From Cytidiella melzeri (taxonomy: Eukaryota > Basidiomycota > Agaricomycetes > Polyporales > Irpicaceae): 64,000 nucleotides of DNA. The notes below the pieces were generated by a model that ran no database searches, was not told where the DNA came from, and worked only from the letters and a program-made list of their open reading frames with translations. The stretch's first letter is position 1, and each line of letters begins with the position of its first letter. A program made the position numbers and the translations under genes. Below are positions 9,946 to 21,010 of this stretch, in pieces. The stretch covers positions 29,535-93,534 of the forward strand of contig JABYQR010000168.1 of the NCBI GenBank assembly GCA_022592445.1, read 5' to 3'.

Positions 9946-10738
9946 GGGTCTCCGGATAACATGGCTTTTGTATTGTACTATGAGCGTTGAATTCACAATT
10001 TGTTTGTTTATGTAAATTGCTACTGAGAACCTGAAGTTCATGCCTCAAGAAAGAAGTGGCATCCTTACCTGGTAAGCACAGCAAATTGACATAGACTTTG
10101 AAAATGAACAGGTGCTCACACCCTTTGCATACTGGAGTAGCACCTTTAGCTATGCGGTGATCGGCGTGTTTGATCTTTCAACAGTCAACGTCAACAGTTA
10201 ATCAGTAAAGTACTACTCCCCACCCCCCCTCCCCCTCCTCCTCTCCCCTTCTCTCGCTCTTTCAATGCCTATTTCACCCTTGCCCATCCAGCCCCTTCTC
10301 CCACATTTCCTGTCCCTATCCTGTCGTAGCCCTTGCGCCATCCCTGTCTTTTCTACCTCGCGTGCCTGATGTGCCTGACTGTCTCACATTTCTATCTATT
10401 CTTGTTGCCGTCTCAACCCAAAACATGTTTCTTCGCTGGGGATTTCCTTTTTGGTAACTATTATTCTTCTCTGCATGATCATCTGTAATAATACTATCTT
10501 TTAATTGTAAGCAGCTCATTCCCATGTTCCCCGTGGCAACTCTGCACAGCTCACCTCCAAGGTTGCTGCACTGCGCTCGGGAGATGAACCGAGAAAAGCC
10601 CCTGCCGAACCAGTGATAAAAGTAACCCCGCCGTCTCCCACAAGCAAGAAACTTGCCCTCCCCGAGTCCAAACTTGAAGACGACATTAGGATAGTAGTAC
10701 AAGGGCCGTATCGCCCAAAATCCCCTCCACATCTCTAG

Positions 10739-11110
10739 TATTATGCCACGTTGCGCTCCATATCTATCTCCCACCTACCTGCCGCCCTAACGCGGAAAGT
10801 CCGGTTCCCCAAGGACTTTCCCCACCCTCGCTCACTGCCTACATACAATATGAAAGCACACCTCTGGTTTTACGTCGCGAGCTGTCCCGTGCTTCCCACC
10901 TCCTCCCTCGTTCACTCGCGCTCCTTCTGGTGTCATGCATGAGTCTATTGTACACTACCCCACAATTGCTTGAGATTTGTAGAATAAAATTGCCTTACCG
11001 CAACATATGGAGTCAGCCACTTTCAACCACGACTGCACACCTGACAATGCTCTCATCAGCCCGAGCTGCGGCTCATTGAAGTCGACGAAGTTCTCGTAGT
11101 AGTGTGGAAT
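10739..11110. repeat. Tandem duplication, downstream part of copy 1
   Basis: The segment after the secreted-protein stop is homologous to 12170-12570. Shared blocks include TAACGCGGAA.GTCCGGTT, TTTTACGT.GCGAG and GACAATGCTCTCATC. A short minus-strand frame at about 11020-11115 (YYENFVDFNEPQLG) may be a remnant of a further gene but is not recognised. Confidence 0.65.
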
Positions 11111-11803
11111 CATGATCTAGCAACTTTACAGCTTAACTGACAACTCTCGAATATTTTGCCTATTCCAGATGCGAAAACGGCGAGCGAGACTGCTTACGTG
11201 CTCCCTCCCGTGAAACTGAATCCGAGACCTGGCCCTTCAATGTCCGACAGGCATGTACCCTCCTCCGCTGTCCTCTTCCGTACGAGTATGATGGCAGAAT
11301 ATGCGTCTGCTGTGTTGTAGAGATTGGTGGAGGCCTCGCATAGGCTTGAGGTGGTAACGGTGGTTGGGAGACCTGAGGCTGCTGTAGTCGTATACAGTAC
11401 TGAAGATCTTGTTAGTTGCAGGAAATCGTTGGTACAAGTCTCAACTATGTATCAAGCTGCAGCGCTTTCATGCCACCATCTTCAAAGGTACCTGTTTCAG
11501 TTCCACGTTGCGAGCCGTGTCGAAGCACGATTGAGGCAGCACACAAAGCCTCCTCAGAGGTCATCCGAAAATGACCGTTCCCCTGTGTGGGCGGGCACAG
11601 CATATGAAGCCACAAAATAGAATATAAAGATCCTTGCCACCCAGCTAACAAGTCTCCAGCTCCAGGTCTTTTTAATTTTACTTGCTCCAGCGCTGGTCGG
11701 TAAGTTGATTGCCATTCTCGCCTGGGTTCAATGTACTGACATTCATTCTTACAGCTTACAGTCTTTTCATACCCCCTTCGACATTCTATATCTTCCGCTC
11801 GTC
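11111..11803. promoter_or_regulatory. Upstream region of secreted-protein copy 2
   Basis: No gene is recognised. From about 11420 it matches 3560-3833 plus 7793-8208. A TATAAAG box lies near 11622. A 5'-UTR intron is likely, with donor CGGTAAGTTG at 11698 and acceptor TTACAG before about 11757. Sequence from 11111 to about 11290 shows nothing identifiable. Confidence 0.5.
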
Positions 11804-12160
11804 ATGCACTTCTCGACCCCTCTCTTGCTGTTTACAGCTATCGTCACCGGCGCGTTTCATACAGTGACCGCGTCTGCCATCCCAAAAGGCCACCCTTTCC
11901 AATATTCCCCCAGTGCCGTAGATAGCATTGACATCAACTCGCAGTCGCAGGAACCAAAGCCTCCCATAATCTTGCGGCATCACTACCACGTGCTGCCTTC
12001 AGAACGCAAGCCGCCTCGGGCTCCAGAACGCAAGCCGCCTCGCAAAAGCCTGCCGCCGAAGTCTGGTATAAGAATAACAATAACCCGGCCGCCCGAGCCT
12101 GACGAATACACCCCGCCTTCGCCTCAGAAGACCCTGGACCCCGGTCTACTCCAACCATAG
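11804..12160 (+). CDS. Small secreted protein, copy 2
   Basis: A 118-residue open frame begins MHFSTPLLLFTAIVTGAFHT, a signal peptide with likely cleavage after TASA. The mature part is rich in proline, lysine and serine, with a tandem motif ERKPPR (ERKPPRAPERKPPRK). No enzyme domain and no cysteine-rich effector pattern is seen. Its start follows a probable 5'-UTR intron, as in copy 1 and in the third related-looking gene at 42568. It is the intact member of a local tandem duplication; its sister was destroyed by transposons. Function is unknown; secretion is inferred from the signal peptide. Confidence 0.65.
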   Translation: MHFSTPLLLFTAIVTGAFHTVTASAIPKGHPFQYSPSAVDSIDINSQSQEPKPPIILRHHYHVLPSERKPPRAPERKPPRKSLPPKSGIRITITRPPEPDEYTPPSPQKTLDPGLLQP

Positions 12161-12860
12161 AGCCACACTTTGTTGGTCCCGCGCTGCATAGTGTTCTCTC
12201 ACTACCTATTAACGCGGAATGTCCGGTTTCCCTGAGGACTTCTCCCACCCTCTCTCATCGCTGTCTCCCTACTAGTAGATACAATAACCCTCTATGAGCA
12301 CGCCTCTAGTTTTACGTTGCGAGTTGTCGTTGTCCCGCCCTCCCCGCATCAATTCCCCTCGTTCACTCGCGCTCCTCTGTATCATATTAGGCGTGACTCC
12401 AGTTAGTCTAAAGTACACTGCTCGGACTGCTTTTGTGCGATATGGCTGACTTTGCCTGTTCACAACATACATAGTCAACCGAGTTCAACCCCAATTACAC
12501 ATTCGACAATGCTCTCATCGGCCCGAGCTGCAGCTCTTCAACGTTCTGGTAGCAGCTCTACTTTACAGCCGCTGCCGAATCCAAATGAGGTATTAAAGCG
12601 ACGAGCTATACTGCACGTCGTCGGACAAGGCAGTATACCGTCACCTTGACTGGTATTCGCATTCCCGTTGAGCAAGGATACCGTCGACGACGATTGTAAG
12701 GAGAGACTTTGCTAGACGAGATCAATAAACAATCTGGCACGGCAGAGTGAGACTTTCGTTGTCACCGAATCTGCCATGAGGCCATGAGGGCAATGACACA
12801 AAGAATCTCCAGAGAATACCCACACATAAATTCCAACAATATAAGCATAAAACATCATGA
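12161..12860. other. Duplicated downstream region, no firm gene
   Basis: To about 12570 it is the sister of 10739-11110. A short frame from 12509 (MLSSARAAALQRSGSS) is not conserved enough between the copies to call a gene. The remainder up to the antiporter stop holds nothing recognisable. Confidence 0.5.
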
Positions 12861-15841
12861 TCATGAAGACGACGCTTGCAGTACTAGCAAACTGGCATTC
12901 ACGTTCTTCACCACAAACGCAGAGCCCACGTCGCCCAGCGTCTTGGTCGTCTCAGGACTCAACGTAGCACCGGTCTCCGACAGCAGAGCTCCTATTTCAG
13001 CGGCGTGGCTCTCAATCGCCATCTGTCTCGAGCGACCGAGCACCACAATTGGCCTCAGACGCGAGGACTGAATGAACGTCCTCGACGAGGCGTCAAGAAC
13101 AGAGTGGAGAGGAAGGGATGTCGTTTCTTCCGAAAAAGTGACTCTGCTCAGGGCAGCTGCAACCTCCGGCACAGGCTGAGAAGTGTACTTTTCCCACTGG
13201 ATATTGTCTGCCGAGTCGGACGCCAGGCGTGTTTGAGTGTCGCGCGCAGCGTACACAGTATCCGGGAATCCCTGCTGCAAACATCAGCTCGTCAGCTCCC
13301 GCGCATGCGTGAACCCAAAATTGAGGATGCCAATAACTCACAGCTATAGTATTGTGCAATTCAGGTTTTTCGATGGAATTGAGGGGCGTCAAATCGTGTG
13401 CGTCAACATTGGTGAATCGCACAACGGTGGCTGTTGTAGACGGATTCATGCACAGCTGCACCACGAAAGACAACGCAAGCCTGTCATCTGGGCCGCCAAG
13501 GTAAGGCAGGAAGATATGCTGGCCGGCCTGCTCGTCGACGTCCTGAGACACACCTCGGTCGACGAAGAGCGCGGCGTCATTGTGTGCAGCAAGGAACATC
13601 TTGCGAAACGTTTGTGCTTGTACCGACGAAAAGTTGACGGTGTTGGCTACGGGCGAGAATGAGCTGCCTTCGAGAGGTGGCACATCCTCAAGAGAGGCGC
13701 TGCTCGTGCTCCAGGGCAAGACAACCATTTGCGAAGAAGTCTTCTTGACGTGCTCGGCAGCGTATGATGAGAAATCGTCATAGCCCACGATAGCCAAAGC
13801 GGTAGATACAGCCATGCGATTGAGTGAACCGAACGTTCGAACAACGGAGAGGACAGGGTCGCTGCGAGCAAGAGAATCCGCGAACTGGGACTTCAACACC
13901 GCTGACGTTCTGTTCGTCAATTCGATCAAACGAAGAGCATCAAGGTGAATACGAGATGGCGCAGAAAGCTTCCGAGTTTGGTCATATGCGATCCCAGGAG
14001 GGGTGGCAGGAGTAGAAGCCTGCTCATCGGTGGAAGACCTGCTACCATCCAAGGACGTACGGCCAGCAGGGAATTGCAGCAATTGCAAAAAAGTCATGAC
14101 CGCAGGAAGCTGTTCAATTTTCTCGAGCACGATGGAGAAGTGCGTCTTAAGGACTTCTTCATGCTGCCTTGAGCTTCCCGCTACAGCTTCTGCGTCAGCT
14201 TTACGAGATACAGCGTCCTGGTCAGCTCCAACACGTCCGCGAATCCTCTCGGGGTAAAAGGCGAGGGTGAGTGGCGTGGTCATGAAGGTCAACACTAGCG
14301 CGTGTAGCACGAACATGGAGAACGTGCGGGTGTTGAGGATGCCAGCGCTGAGACCGACGTTGAGAACGATGAGCTCCACCAAACTGTAGCAACCGTGTCA
14401 GTAGGAGCCGCGCCGGGATCATTGAATGCGCTTACCCCTTGCAACTCATTAAAGCACCGACAGCCCCCGACTCTCGCCAGTTGAATCCAAAGGCTTTGGC
14501 GGTGAGGCCACAAGCGATAAACTTTGAGAAGAACGCGATGACACAGATAAGTATTGTGTATCCCCACGTGATCCCATTGTTGAGAAGGCCAAGGTTAGTC
14601 CTCAGTCCCGTATATGCGAAATACTGAGATAACGCGATAAGCATGGATAATTATGGACGGAAGGCGCCACTCACTAGAGGGATAAATATCAAGGACACAA
14701 GATCCTCCAACTTCTCAACCAAGGCAATTGCATATCCATTGTCATGTGGAATGATCAGTCCAGCCAAGAAGCCACCAAAGATAGCATGAATACCAATGAT
14801 GTCGGTGAAAAAAGCAGAGACGAAGACAATGACGAGTGTAAGGGTCATCATCGTCGTTGTCGGCGTACCGTTCTCCAGGCTGCCAGTGCGTCGGCAGAGC
14901 CATCTGTAGCCCCACTTGACTGGAACAAGAAGAAAGATGACGTAGCCTATCGCTGTGAGCAGGACCCACAGTGCTGTGAGACCGCTGCCGGCATTGACAA
15001 GGGCAACCGTGAGGGCCAGCAATATCCATCCCACAACCTAAAGCAGAGTATCATAAGCAAGAGGCATTCAAAAAAAGAACTTGTTGAACATACGTCGTTG
15101 CCTACACCAGCAGCAAGAGTGATCGCGCCAACAGGATCGTCAAGTAAATTGAGCTCAGTGAGAATGCGGCAGAGCACTGGGAAGGCTGTGATGCCAATGG
15201 CCACGGCGGTGAATAGAAGGAAGTAGCCAAAGTTGACGGTGTTATCCACGAATTCATGATAGATTGGCACACCAAGGGCCGCGCCGAGCCCAAGAGGAAT
15301 AACGAGTCCAGCAACGGATATAGCCGTAGCGGACCTGAAGTTCCTCTTGACGATGCGCACGTCAATTTCGAGACCGACCAGGAAGAGGAACAGGACAAGT
15401 CCGATAGTAGCAGTCAGGTTGAGCAAGGGCAACGAGGCCGTAGGAAAGATGCTATTGGAGAAGTTGGGAATGCGACCCATGATAGACGGTCCAAGAATGA
15501 CACCGCCGATAACTTCTGAGATGACCCTCGGCTGACGGATAGGCCGCAGCAAGATAGCCAACAGCTGGGTCATTGCCAAGATGACAACTACAGCATCGTC
15601 AAACTAAAGGTCTTTGGGCAGAGCTTCTAAGTCACTCACTGAGTTGTATGGCCCATAGTTGAAATGGGTCTGCGCTGTTGTATGATGCTGGATTTGAGCC
15701 AACGAAGATACCAGCCTAGCACATGATTCGTCAGTCATGGTAGTTGTGACTGAGGACACAGGGGCTCACCTGCTGCGGGGCCTGTGCACGGCGATTCAAG
15801 GTGCTGGAAGTCTCGTACATGCTCCTCGACAAGACACCCAT
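12861..15841 (-). CDS. K+(Na+)/H+ antiporter, KHA1/CPA2 type
   Basis: This is a monovalent cation/proton exchanger of the CPA2 family (yeast Kha1-like), expected in endosomal or Golgi membranes for pH and potassium balance. The chosen start MGVLSRSMYETSS at 15841 joins, across a GTGAGC...TGCTAG intron, to GIFVGSNPASYN and then to many membrane segments. These include VISEVIGGVILGPS and FLVGLEIDVRIVKRNF, the antiporter core of this family. Further exons carry IIGIHAIFGGFLAGLIIP and LLNNGITWGYTIL. The long cytosolic C-terminal region (about 14250-12861) resembles the nucleotide-binding-like tail of Kha1. At least five short canonical introns are visible, and the gene looks intact. An 85-bp sequence just upstream is repeated near 24.3 kb. 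Confidence 0.9.
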
Positions 15842-15857
15842 CGTGAAAGCCGTGGAC

Positions 15858-15945
15858 GTGAGGACAGTCAGCCCGCACAACCAGTTGCCTTATACGGATG
15901 TCACGTGCAAGCACGGGAACTCGGCTCGGAGACGTGCGAGATTAC
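15858..15945 (+). repeat. Dispersed 85-bp repeat upstream of the antiporter
   Basis: It contains the block AGGACAGTCAGCCCGCACAA and the following 16 bases, all identical to the reverse complement of about 24262-24345. Further partial matches follow. It lies immediately 5' of the antiporter start. Confidence 0.7.
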
Positions 15946-16990
15946 GATCCTGCCACGTGAGGGGCGGTTCACCACGACAGTTCGAGACATCGAAGACCAA
16001 CGTCGCCACCACCACTCTTGAACTCTCGCCAGTGAATACATTCGCTGCGTTGAGTGATGTTTACGGTGAGTCTCATTCAATCGCGGTTTGCAACGGTAGG
16101 AACGGGTGCCATAGTTGAACGCGATACAAACCCGAAGCATTTGGCTGTGTTTCGAACGAGTGCAAGGATTGGGCAGGTGTGACATAGGTTGATTGGGATG
16201 GCCACGAGTAGTGATGAATATGACTACCACTAGTGTACATTGTATGATTCTTTGCGCTTCTGTGCACGTCTCTCAGCAGGGGGTGCCATAATATCAGGGT
16301 ATATTCGTTGTGTTACATCTCGTAAAAAAACAAAACGTTATCGCACAATACCTACCACTGTAAACCCGAGCATTACAATATAACATTGAGCAAACTTTAT
16401 CTCACACAATCTCTGTACCTGGAAAGTTATAAACACCCGGCACCCGCGATAATGGTCCGCGGGCCACTTTATCTTGCATGGTAATACGTTTTAATATCTC
16501 CACCCACAGTTTACATTGCAAGATAATCTCGCCGCCAGTAGTTTATATTGTCATACACATCAATGCAATGCTTTCAAGGCAGTAATTCTTGCATTAGGGT
16601 GCATAGCAACAATGGCAATGGATTGAACAGTGCAATGGCGAGAACATCAGCTAATCAATAATACAGCGCGAGCATGGTGAAAGCAATAGCAGAACAGCTA
16701 CAGCGAGGTACAGTGTCCAGGTTGAAAAGAAATTGAGAACATCGCGAGAGCAGACACATGCAGAGACAGGAGCAGAAAACTGGAATGCGAGAGCATTGCA
16801 GGCGGAGGTGGGTGTCATTGAATTGTACCGACCGTGAGCCTAGGTGTCAAGGTCGATTTGACGAGCAACTCGAAAGGAGATTTCTGCATAACATTTGGAC
16901 AGAGAGCAGCACATCCTTGGCGCTGGCGGCAGTCTATCATCAGGCGAACGTCAGAATTCGGAAAAAAATTCTGGGTAGCACATCACTCAC
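15946..16990. other. Intergenic region with MULE-end-like sequence
   Basis: No gene is seen. Around 16310-16480 the blocks AAACAAAACGTTATCGC and ATAAACACCCGGCACC..GCGATAATG resemble the sequence beside the MULE gene at 21000-21070. This suggests a small nonautonomous relative or shared terminal sequence. Confidence 0.35.
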
Positions 16991-17800
16991 CTAACAGATG
17001 CGCCGAATGAGGCTTGGACATTGGAAGGCATGGCCCCGTCTCTTGTAGGAAGGGAAGTACTAAAATAATCCATTGTGTGAGACTGTATGCGCAAAAAGAA
17101 AATTGCGTGCGTACGTATCCACGTATAGTTGGTAGGCAACCACTCCGGCCAGGGCAACGACTAGAAGAGTAAGAATATAATTGTTGCGCTTGAAGAATGC
17201 ATATGTTCGGACGAACAGGATGACCTCTGAGGTAACCTGATTCCACATTGCAAGTGCGACGGGAATCTGACCGATACACGTTGAATACCTTAATTCTATC
17301 GGGTCCACAAAACTTCAGCTACCCACGCGATAAATCTTCTCGCACTCCTCAATGGTGTGGTTCGTGCAGAAGGCCCAGAGAAGGTATGGTACCACAGCGA
17401 TGACCCAATAGCTGGTTGACGGGAGTCTGTTAGCTTGAAGTCGGTTTCACACATGACTGTGAGGGCTCACCGACAGAGTAAGTACGCGACTTTGACCGGC
17501 GTCCAATGTGTCTTTCATATCTGCGAACATCGTCACCTTTGTGTATGCGCGTCGGGCGATAAGCTACCGCGCCACTCACGAAACGATTCTCTAGGCAGCG
17601 CTATGGTCCAGTCCCAAACGACGATGGTGTCTACATGACAACTATTAGTGATTGAAGCAAAGAGTGAAGAAGTTGCACTCACACATTGCTGAACAAATCA
17701 GTGGTCAGGGTCAGGTGTCCCTTCTACCGGCGAGGTTGAGAGTGTACTTACCACAAACAATGGACCGTAGTACTAGAATCGCCAACGCACAGAGTCAGCA
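16991..17800 (-). pseudogene. DUF6533-type membrane protein, apparently truncated
   Basis: Short exons on the minus strand give VVWDWTIALPRE, WTPVKVAYLLCR, YWVIAVVPYLLWAF..ECEKIYRV and VALAMWNQVTSEVILFVRTY. A further exon gives LPFLQETGPCLP..PHSAHLLG. This is the order and spacing of the N-terminal half of Agaricomycete multi-pass DUF6533 proteins of unknown function. After HSAHLLG a GTGAGT donor follows, but no continuing transmembrane exons are recognisable down to 16600. It is probably truncated, or the remaining exons have diverged. The first exon upstream of VVWDW is also uncertain. Confidence 0.6.
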
Positions 17801-18501
17801 TACGGCGGCAGGGTCTGGGGCAAAGACGTATGCGAAGATGAGGTACGCGGTTGTCTGGGGTGAATCTGGCATGTTGGTCAGACTTGCACGGGTGAATGCG
17901 GCATTGCTTGAGGTCTATGACCGCACTCAGAGAGTTGAGTGGACGGTAGAGCTGATCTTGGAGGGCGTCGTTGTTGGTGAGCAGTGGGGAGAGAGAGAGG
18001 AGATGGTGGTTGGGGGGAGACGATGACGGCAAGAGCGAGAGCGCCGAAGATGGGGTAGGGAAGAGTGAAGGGGGTCGATCCACCACATGATGTGAAGCAA
18101 GCCACTGGAAGGAGATGACCAGCAAGAAAAACCATCACTTCGGGAACTGCAGAATCAGGCCTACTCTCGGTCTTCACTGCACACTTTCAGGTCAGCTTCA
18201 TCACGCAGACACCGTGGTCCTAGTACAAGAGACTTTGACGGAAGAGGGCGTGGACAAGGGGGACATCTTGGTGATGCTCGAGCGAGAGGTCGCGGAAGAG
18301 GACAGCCTGACATGCGATTACGAATGAACGCCATGTTGGAACAGATCAAGAGGGATTATGCGTAATATCAGCGATGGAAACTTGATGCTCAGACATGGAC
18401 TCCCTAGCATTACCGTGACATACAAGCCTTAAGGAGCATTTTGCTGCCGTATATTCGTAGTATGAACGAAATTACATGGCGAGATCAAATTATATAACCT
18501 G
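17801..18501. other. No recognisable gene
   Basis: Several overlapping short frames exist on both strands, but none carries a known motif or a convincing exon structure. Confidence 0.4.
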
Positions 18502-20710
18502 TTACTTGGACTCGGATCTGTTTTCTTTCTCGGGGTCGTCGACAACCATTTCCTCAGTTCCGCCCGATGTCGACGCTTCTGGCTGGGACTGCTCTACCAC
18601 CGGCGGCTCCTCTGAGGATTTAACGAAACGTTCGCCTAGAGTCAACGGTTTCGTAGGTGCCACGAGAATTGACGTCGTCGACGACAGTGGTTGTGGGCGG
18701 TTGCTAAGATGTCCGGGGCTTGCATCATCGAGTTCATCTACCAGACCCAAAGCTTTATGATCAAGGCTCACAGATCCTGCAGGTGGGATAATGGAGGCAA
18801 TGTTGCCAGTTTCAGCTGCTGGAAGGGATAGCGGTGATGGTGGGGGACTGCGGGATTGAGACCGTCGAGCATCATCATGTAAGAAGGGGATAGGTGAGAA
18901 CATGGGAGTCGCTGGAGCCGACGATGATACCAGCGGGACAATTGAAAGTGCCATGGCTGTAGGTCTTGCGCCGTCTTTATCGTTCGAGACGGGGAATGTG
19001 TCCCACGTAGACGTGACCAAGGTCGTCCTTTCACAAATATTTTCCAAGGAACTTATATTCTTTTCGAGGATGTAGACATAGCTCGCATAGACGTTGAATT
19101 GTAAAGGGAGCACTGCCAGCGCCTCTGATTAGTACTAGCTAGTGAAGTTTAGATGAACGCGCACCCGTCGAGCTCGTCCAATTTAGCATATATCGCTTCC
19201 TTCATGCATACGGTCTCATCCTGCGTCAAGATTGCCTTGGGTGCTTCATTGGAATCGTTCGGGTTGCGAAGGCGCGGTGGAAATGGCGGCAAATTCAGTC
19301 CTCCGGATTGCGTTTGGCAAGAAGGTGACACTAACTGAGGAGTTGGCAGCGCATCGTTTGACTGCGATAGATATAGGGAGATATTCTTTACTATGCGTTC
19401 AGCTATGGTGCACGTCACTTAGACGCCACCAAGTTTGTACAAGTCACGTGAGCGGCAAAATTGCTCAGAAAAAAAAAATCCGACTTTGACGACAGGCGGC
19501 GGAGCATCGCGCACTAGATTTCCGGCCAGGATGACAGGTGGCGGGGCATCTCACTAAAATTTTTGAGTCTTAGTCATAGTGGCATCAAGTCTATACTTTG
19601 ATAAAAGTAGCTATTCCATACATGTTGCTCTACTAGTATCTCATGGCTGGTCCTCGAAACTGCAGAGCCAAACAAGAGGCAGCTCAGCATGCCAGAGAAG
19701 GCCGCGCGTGAGCACACCTTGCACGACGAGAGTTACTGCTGACACGCGCTATTGATACAGTCGCCAAGTCCGAGCACAGCACTCTCAATGAGAATGAGCA
19801 TAGCAACACTGTCACCGGTGATTGCTCTCGGGATAGCAGTGTCGACGGCTGGACTGATGGAGAGTTAGAAATTGCCAGTGGGGCTAATGGTGAGGACTCA
19901 CAGGATGTTGGGGATGAGATGCTGCGGCTGCAAGTTGAGGACTCAGATGAGGAGTTGGAAGTTGAGGAATTAGAGGGCGAGGAACTGGACCAGAGCCTGC
20001 AAAGGAGGGAGAGCTGGAGACAGGCATGGCTTGATTTGTCGTTCTCATTGCTGGTAAACGGAGGTTGGAGCATCGCACGTGGAGATTTATTGACATGTAT
20101 AAAGAAGGCTTGGATGTGAAAGAGGCTCAGCGCAAAGTCCAATCATTCAGTTCCCACCGATACACCTCCCATCGTCGAGTCCCAGAGCGGCTGGCAAAAA
20201 TGATGGATGGCTGACATAATATACCATATATAGTAATGGCAATTTCTATACATGGCAGTGGCAAAATCGGCCGACACAACATTTTTGATTTCAAAAGCTA
20301 CGGACAATTCCTCTAGAGGGATTACTATGCACGTTATTCTTGATCTATTCACAAGAGCAACTAATTATTGCCATCAGGGTTGATGTTCCCGAAACCTTGT
20401 ACAAAAGTGGTGGTGTCTAAGTGACGTGCACCATAGCTGATGTCGAGTACATGCGAAATGAATCGCGCACCTTATCAAGCTTATGCTTGATAATGTCTCG
20501 AAGTCGCGTCCACGCCGTTCTGCAAGGGCTATAAGCACTCTGGAAACCCATGTGCCAGCACAAGTATTCACGTTACTTCATCTGTGGACGCGATTTGCTC
20601 CAACACTTCATCGTGTTCTGCTAGCTCGAAGGATGATTAATATGTCTCAATTGCAAAGCGCACACGTCGCATACCTTTCAAGCGTTGAGCTTTGCATTGT
20701 TCCGGTCATG
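18502..20710 (-). pseudogene. PPP4R2-like protein phosphatase 4 regulatory subunit, frameshifted
   Basis: The family (PF09184) binds the PP4 catalytic subunit and acts in DNA-damage and cell-cycle control. Exons on the minus strand give EHDEVLEQIAST, WTRLRDIIKHKLDK and, after an intron, NISLYLSQSND..LPPFPPR. After the next intron, at 19115-19034, comes APFTIQRLCELCLHPRKEY and then FLGKYL. Here the frame hits TGA. The expected continuation ERTTLVTSTWDTFP lies in the next frame, as if 8 bases were missing. The tail then stays open to 18502 (KALGLVDELDD). The intron after KLDK contains a 1028-bp mariner-like element. The 5' end near 20640-20710 is not resolved. It is either a recent pseudogene or an assembly error. 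Confidence 0.75.
19406..20433 (+). mobile_element. Tc1/mariner-like element in a PPP4R2 intron
   Basis: Inverted repeats of about 38 bp, 35 matching, begin TGGTGCACGTCACTTAGAC at 19406 and end at 20433. Both are flanked by TA (19404-19405 and 20434-20435) within a palindromic CAGCTAGCTG target. The interior has decayed plus-strand coding sequence: an acidic stretch (about 19919-20010), then frames reading HRTWRFIDMYKEGLDVKEAQ. This resembles the start of a transposase without its catalytic region. It is therefore a deletion derivative. It sits inside an intron and does not break the host reading frame. Confidence 0.8.
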
Positions 20711-21010
20711 TCACGAAAGAGGGCGTTGACGATAGTGGTCGTGTGTAAAGGACGTGGTGGTGGCTGTTTATCACAGCGCACTACATACATACTTCGACGT
20801 CGTGGTCGCCAGCGCCTTGCATCCGGTCCCAGACGCGGTGTGACATGATGTGACAGCTGTAATAATGGTTAACAATGTAATATATTACTGCCACTACTGT
20901 TTTACATTGAGTGCTGGGCCTTTACATTAGTTTAAAATTGTTTACCACATGCCACTTGGCCTTTACAATGCAATCTAAACGACCTGCCTTATGCGGACAT
21001 AATTATAATG
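20711..21010. other. AT-rich spacer with MULE-like subterminal repeats
   Basis: Repeated GGCCTTTACA.TG and TTTACATT.A motifs lie next to the MULE stop codon. They may be terminal sequence of that element, but no matching opposite end was found. Confidence 0.35.

Larger units (their letters stand above)
8323..10517. mobile_element. TIR element carrying a WLM-protease gene fragment
   Basis: Inverted repeats of 26 bp with one mismatch lie at 8329-8354 and 10485-10510 (core AAAAGATAGTATTATTAC). Flanking ATTCCCAC (8315-8322) and ATTCCCAT (10518-10525) form a possible 8-bp target duplication with one mismatch. The insert splits the secreted-protein gene. Its interior holds long CCCTTG/CCCTCA simple repeats and a broken WLM-domain gene but no recognisable transposase. 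The superfamily is uncertain; the 8-bp duplication suggests hAT. Confidence 0.65.
8209..10738 (+). pseudogene. Small secreted protein, copy 1, split by a transposon
   Basis: The start MHFSTVLFAAIVTGV..ATVSAIP is a signal peptide closely matching copy 2 at 11804 (MHFSTPLLLFTAIVTG..TASAIP). Similarity stops after about 38 codons at 8315. It resumes after 10518 with a proline/lysine-rich tail (about 10520-10738, ending SPPHL then TAG) that corresponds to the tail of copy 2. Between the two parts lies a 2.2-kb TIR element. As it stands the open frame runs into the element and stops at 8541, so the native product cannot be made unless the insert is removed. No function is known. Confidence 0.65.
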
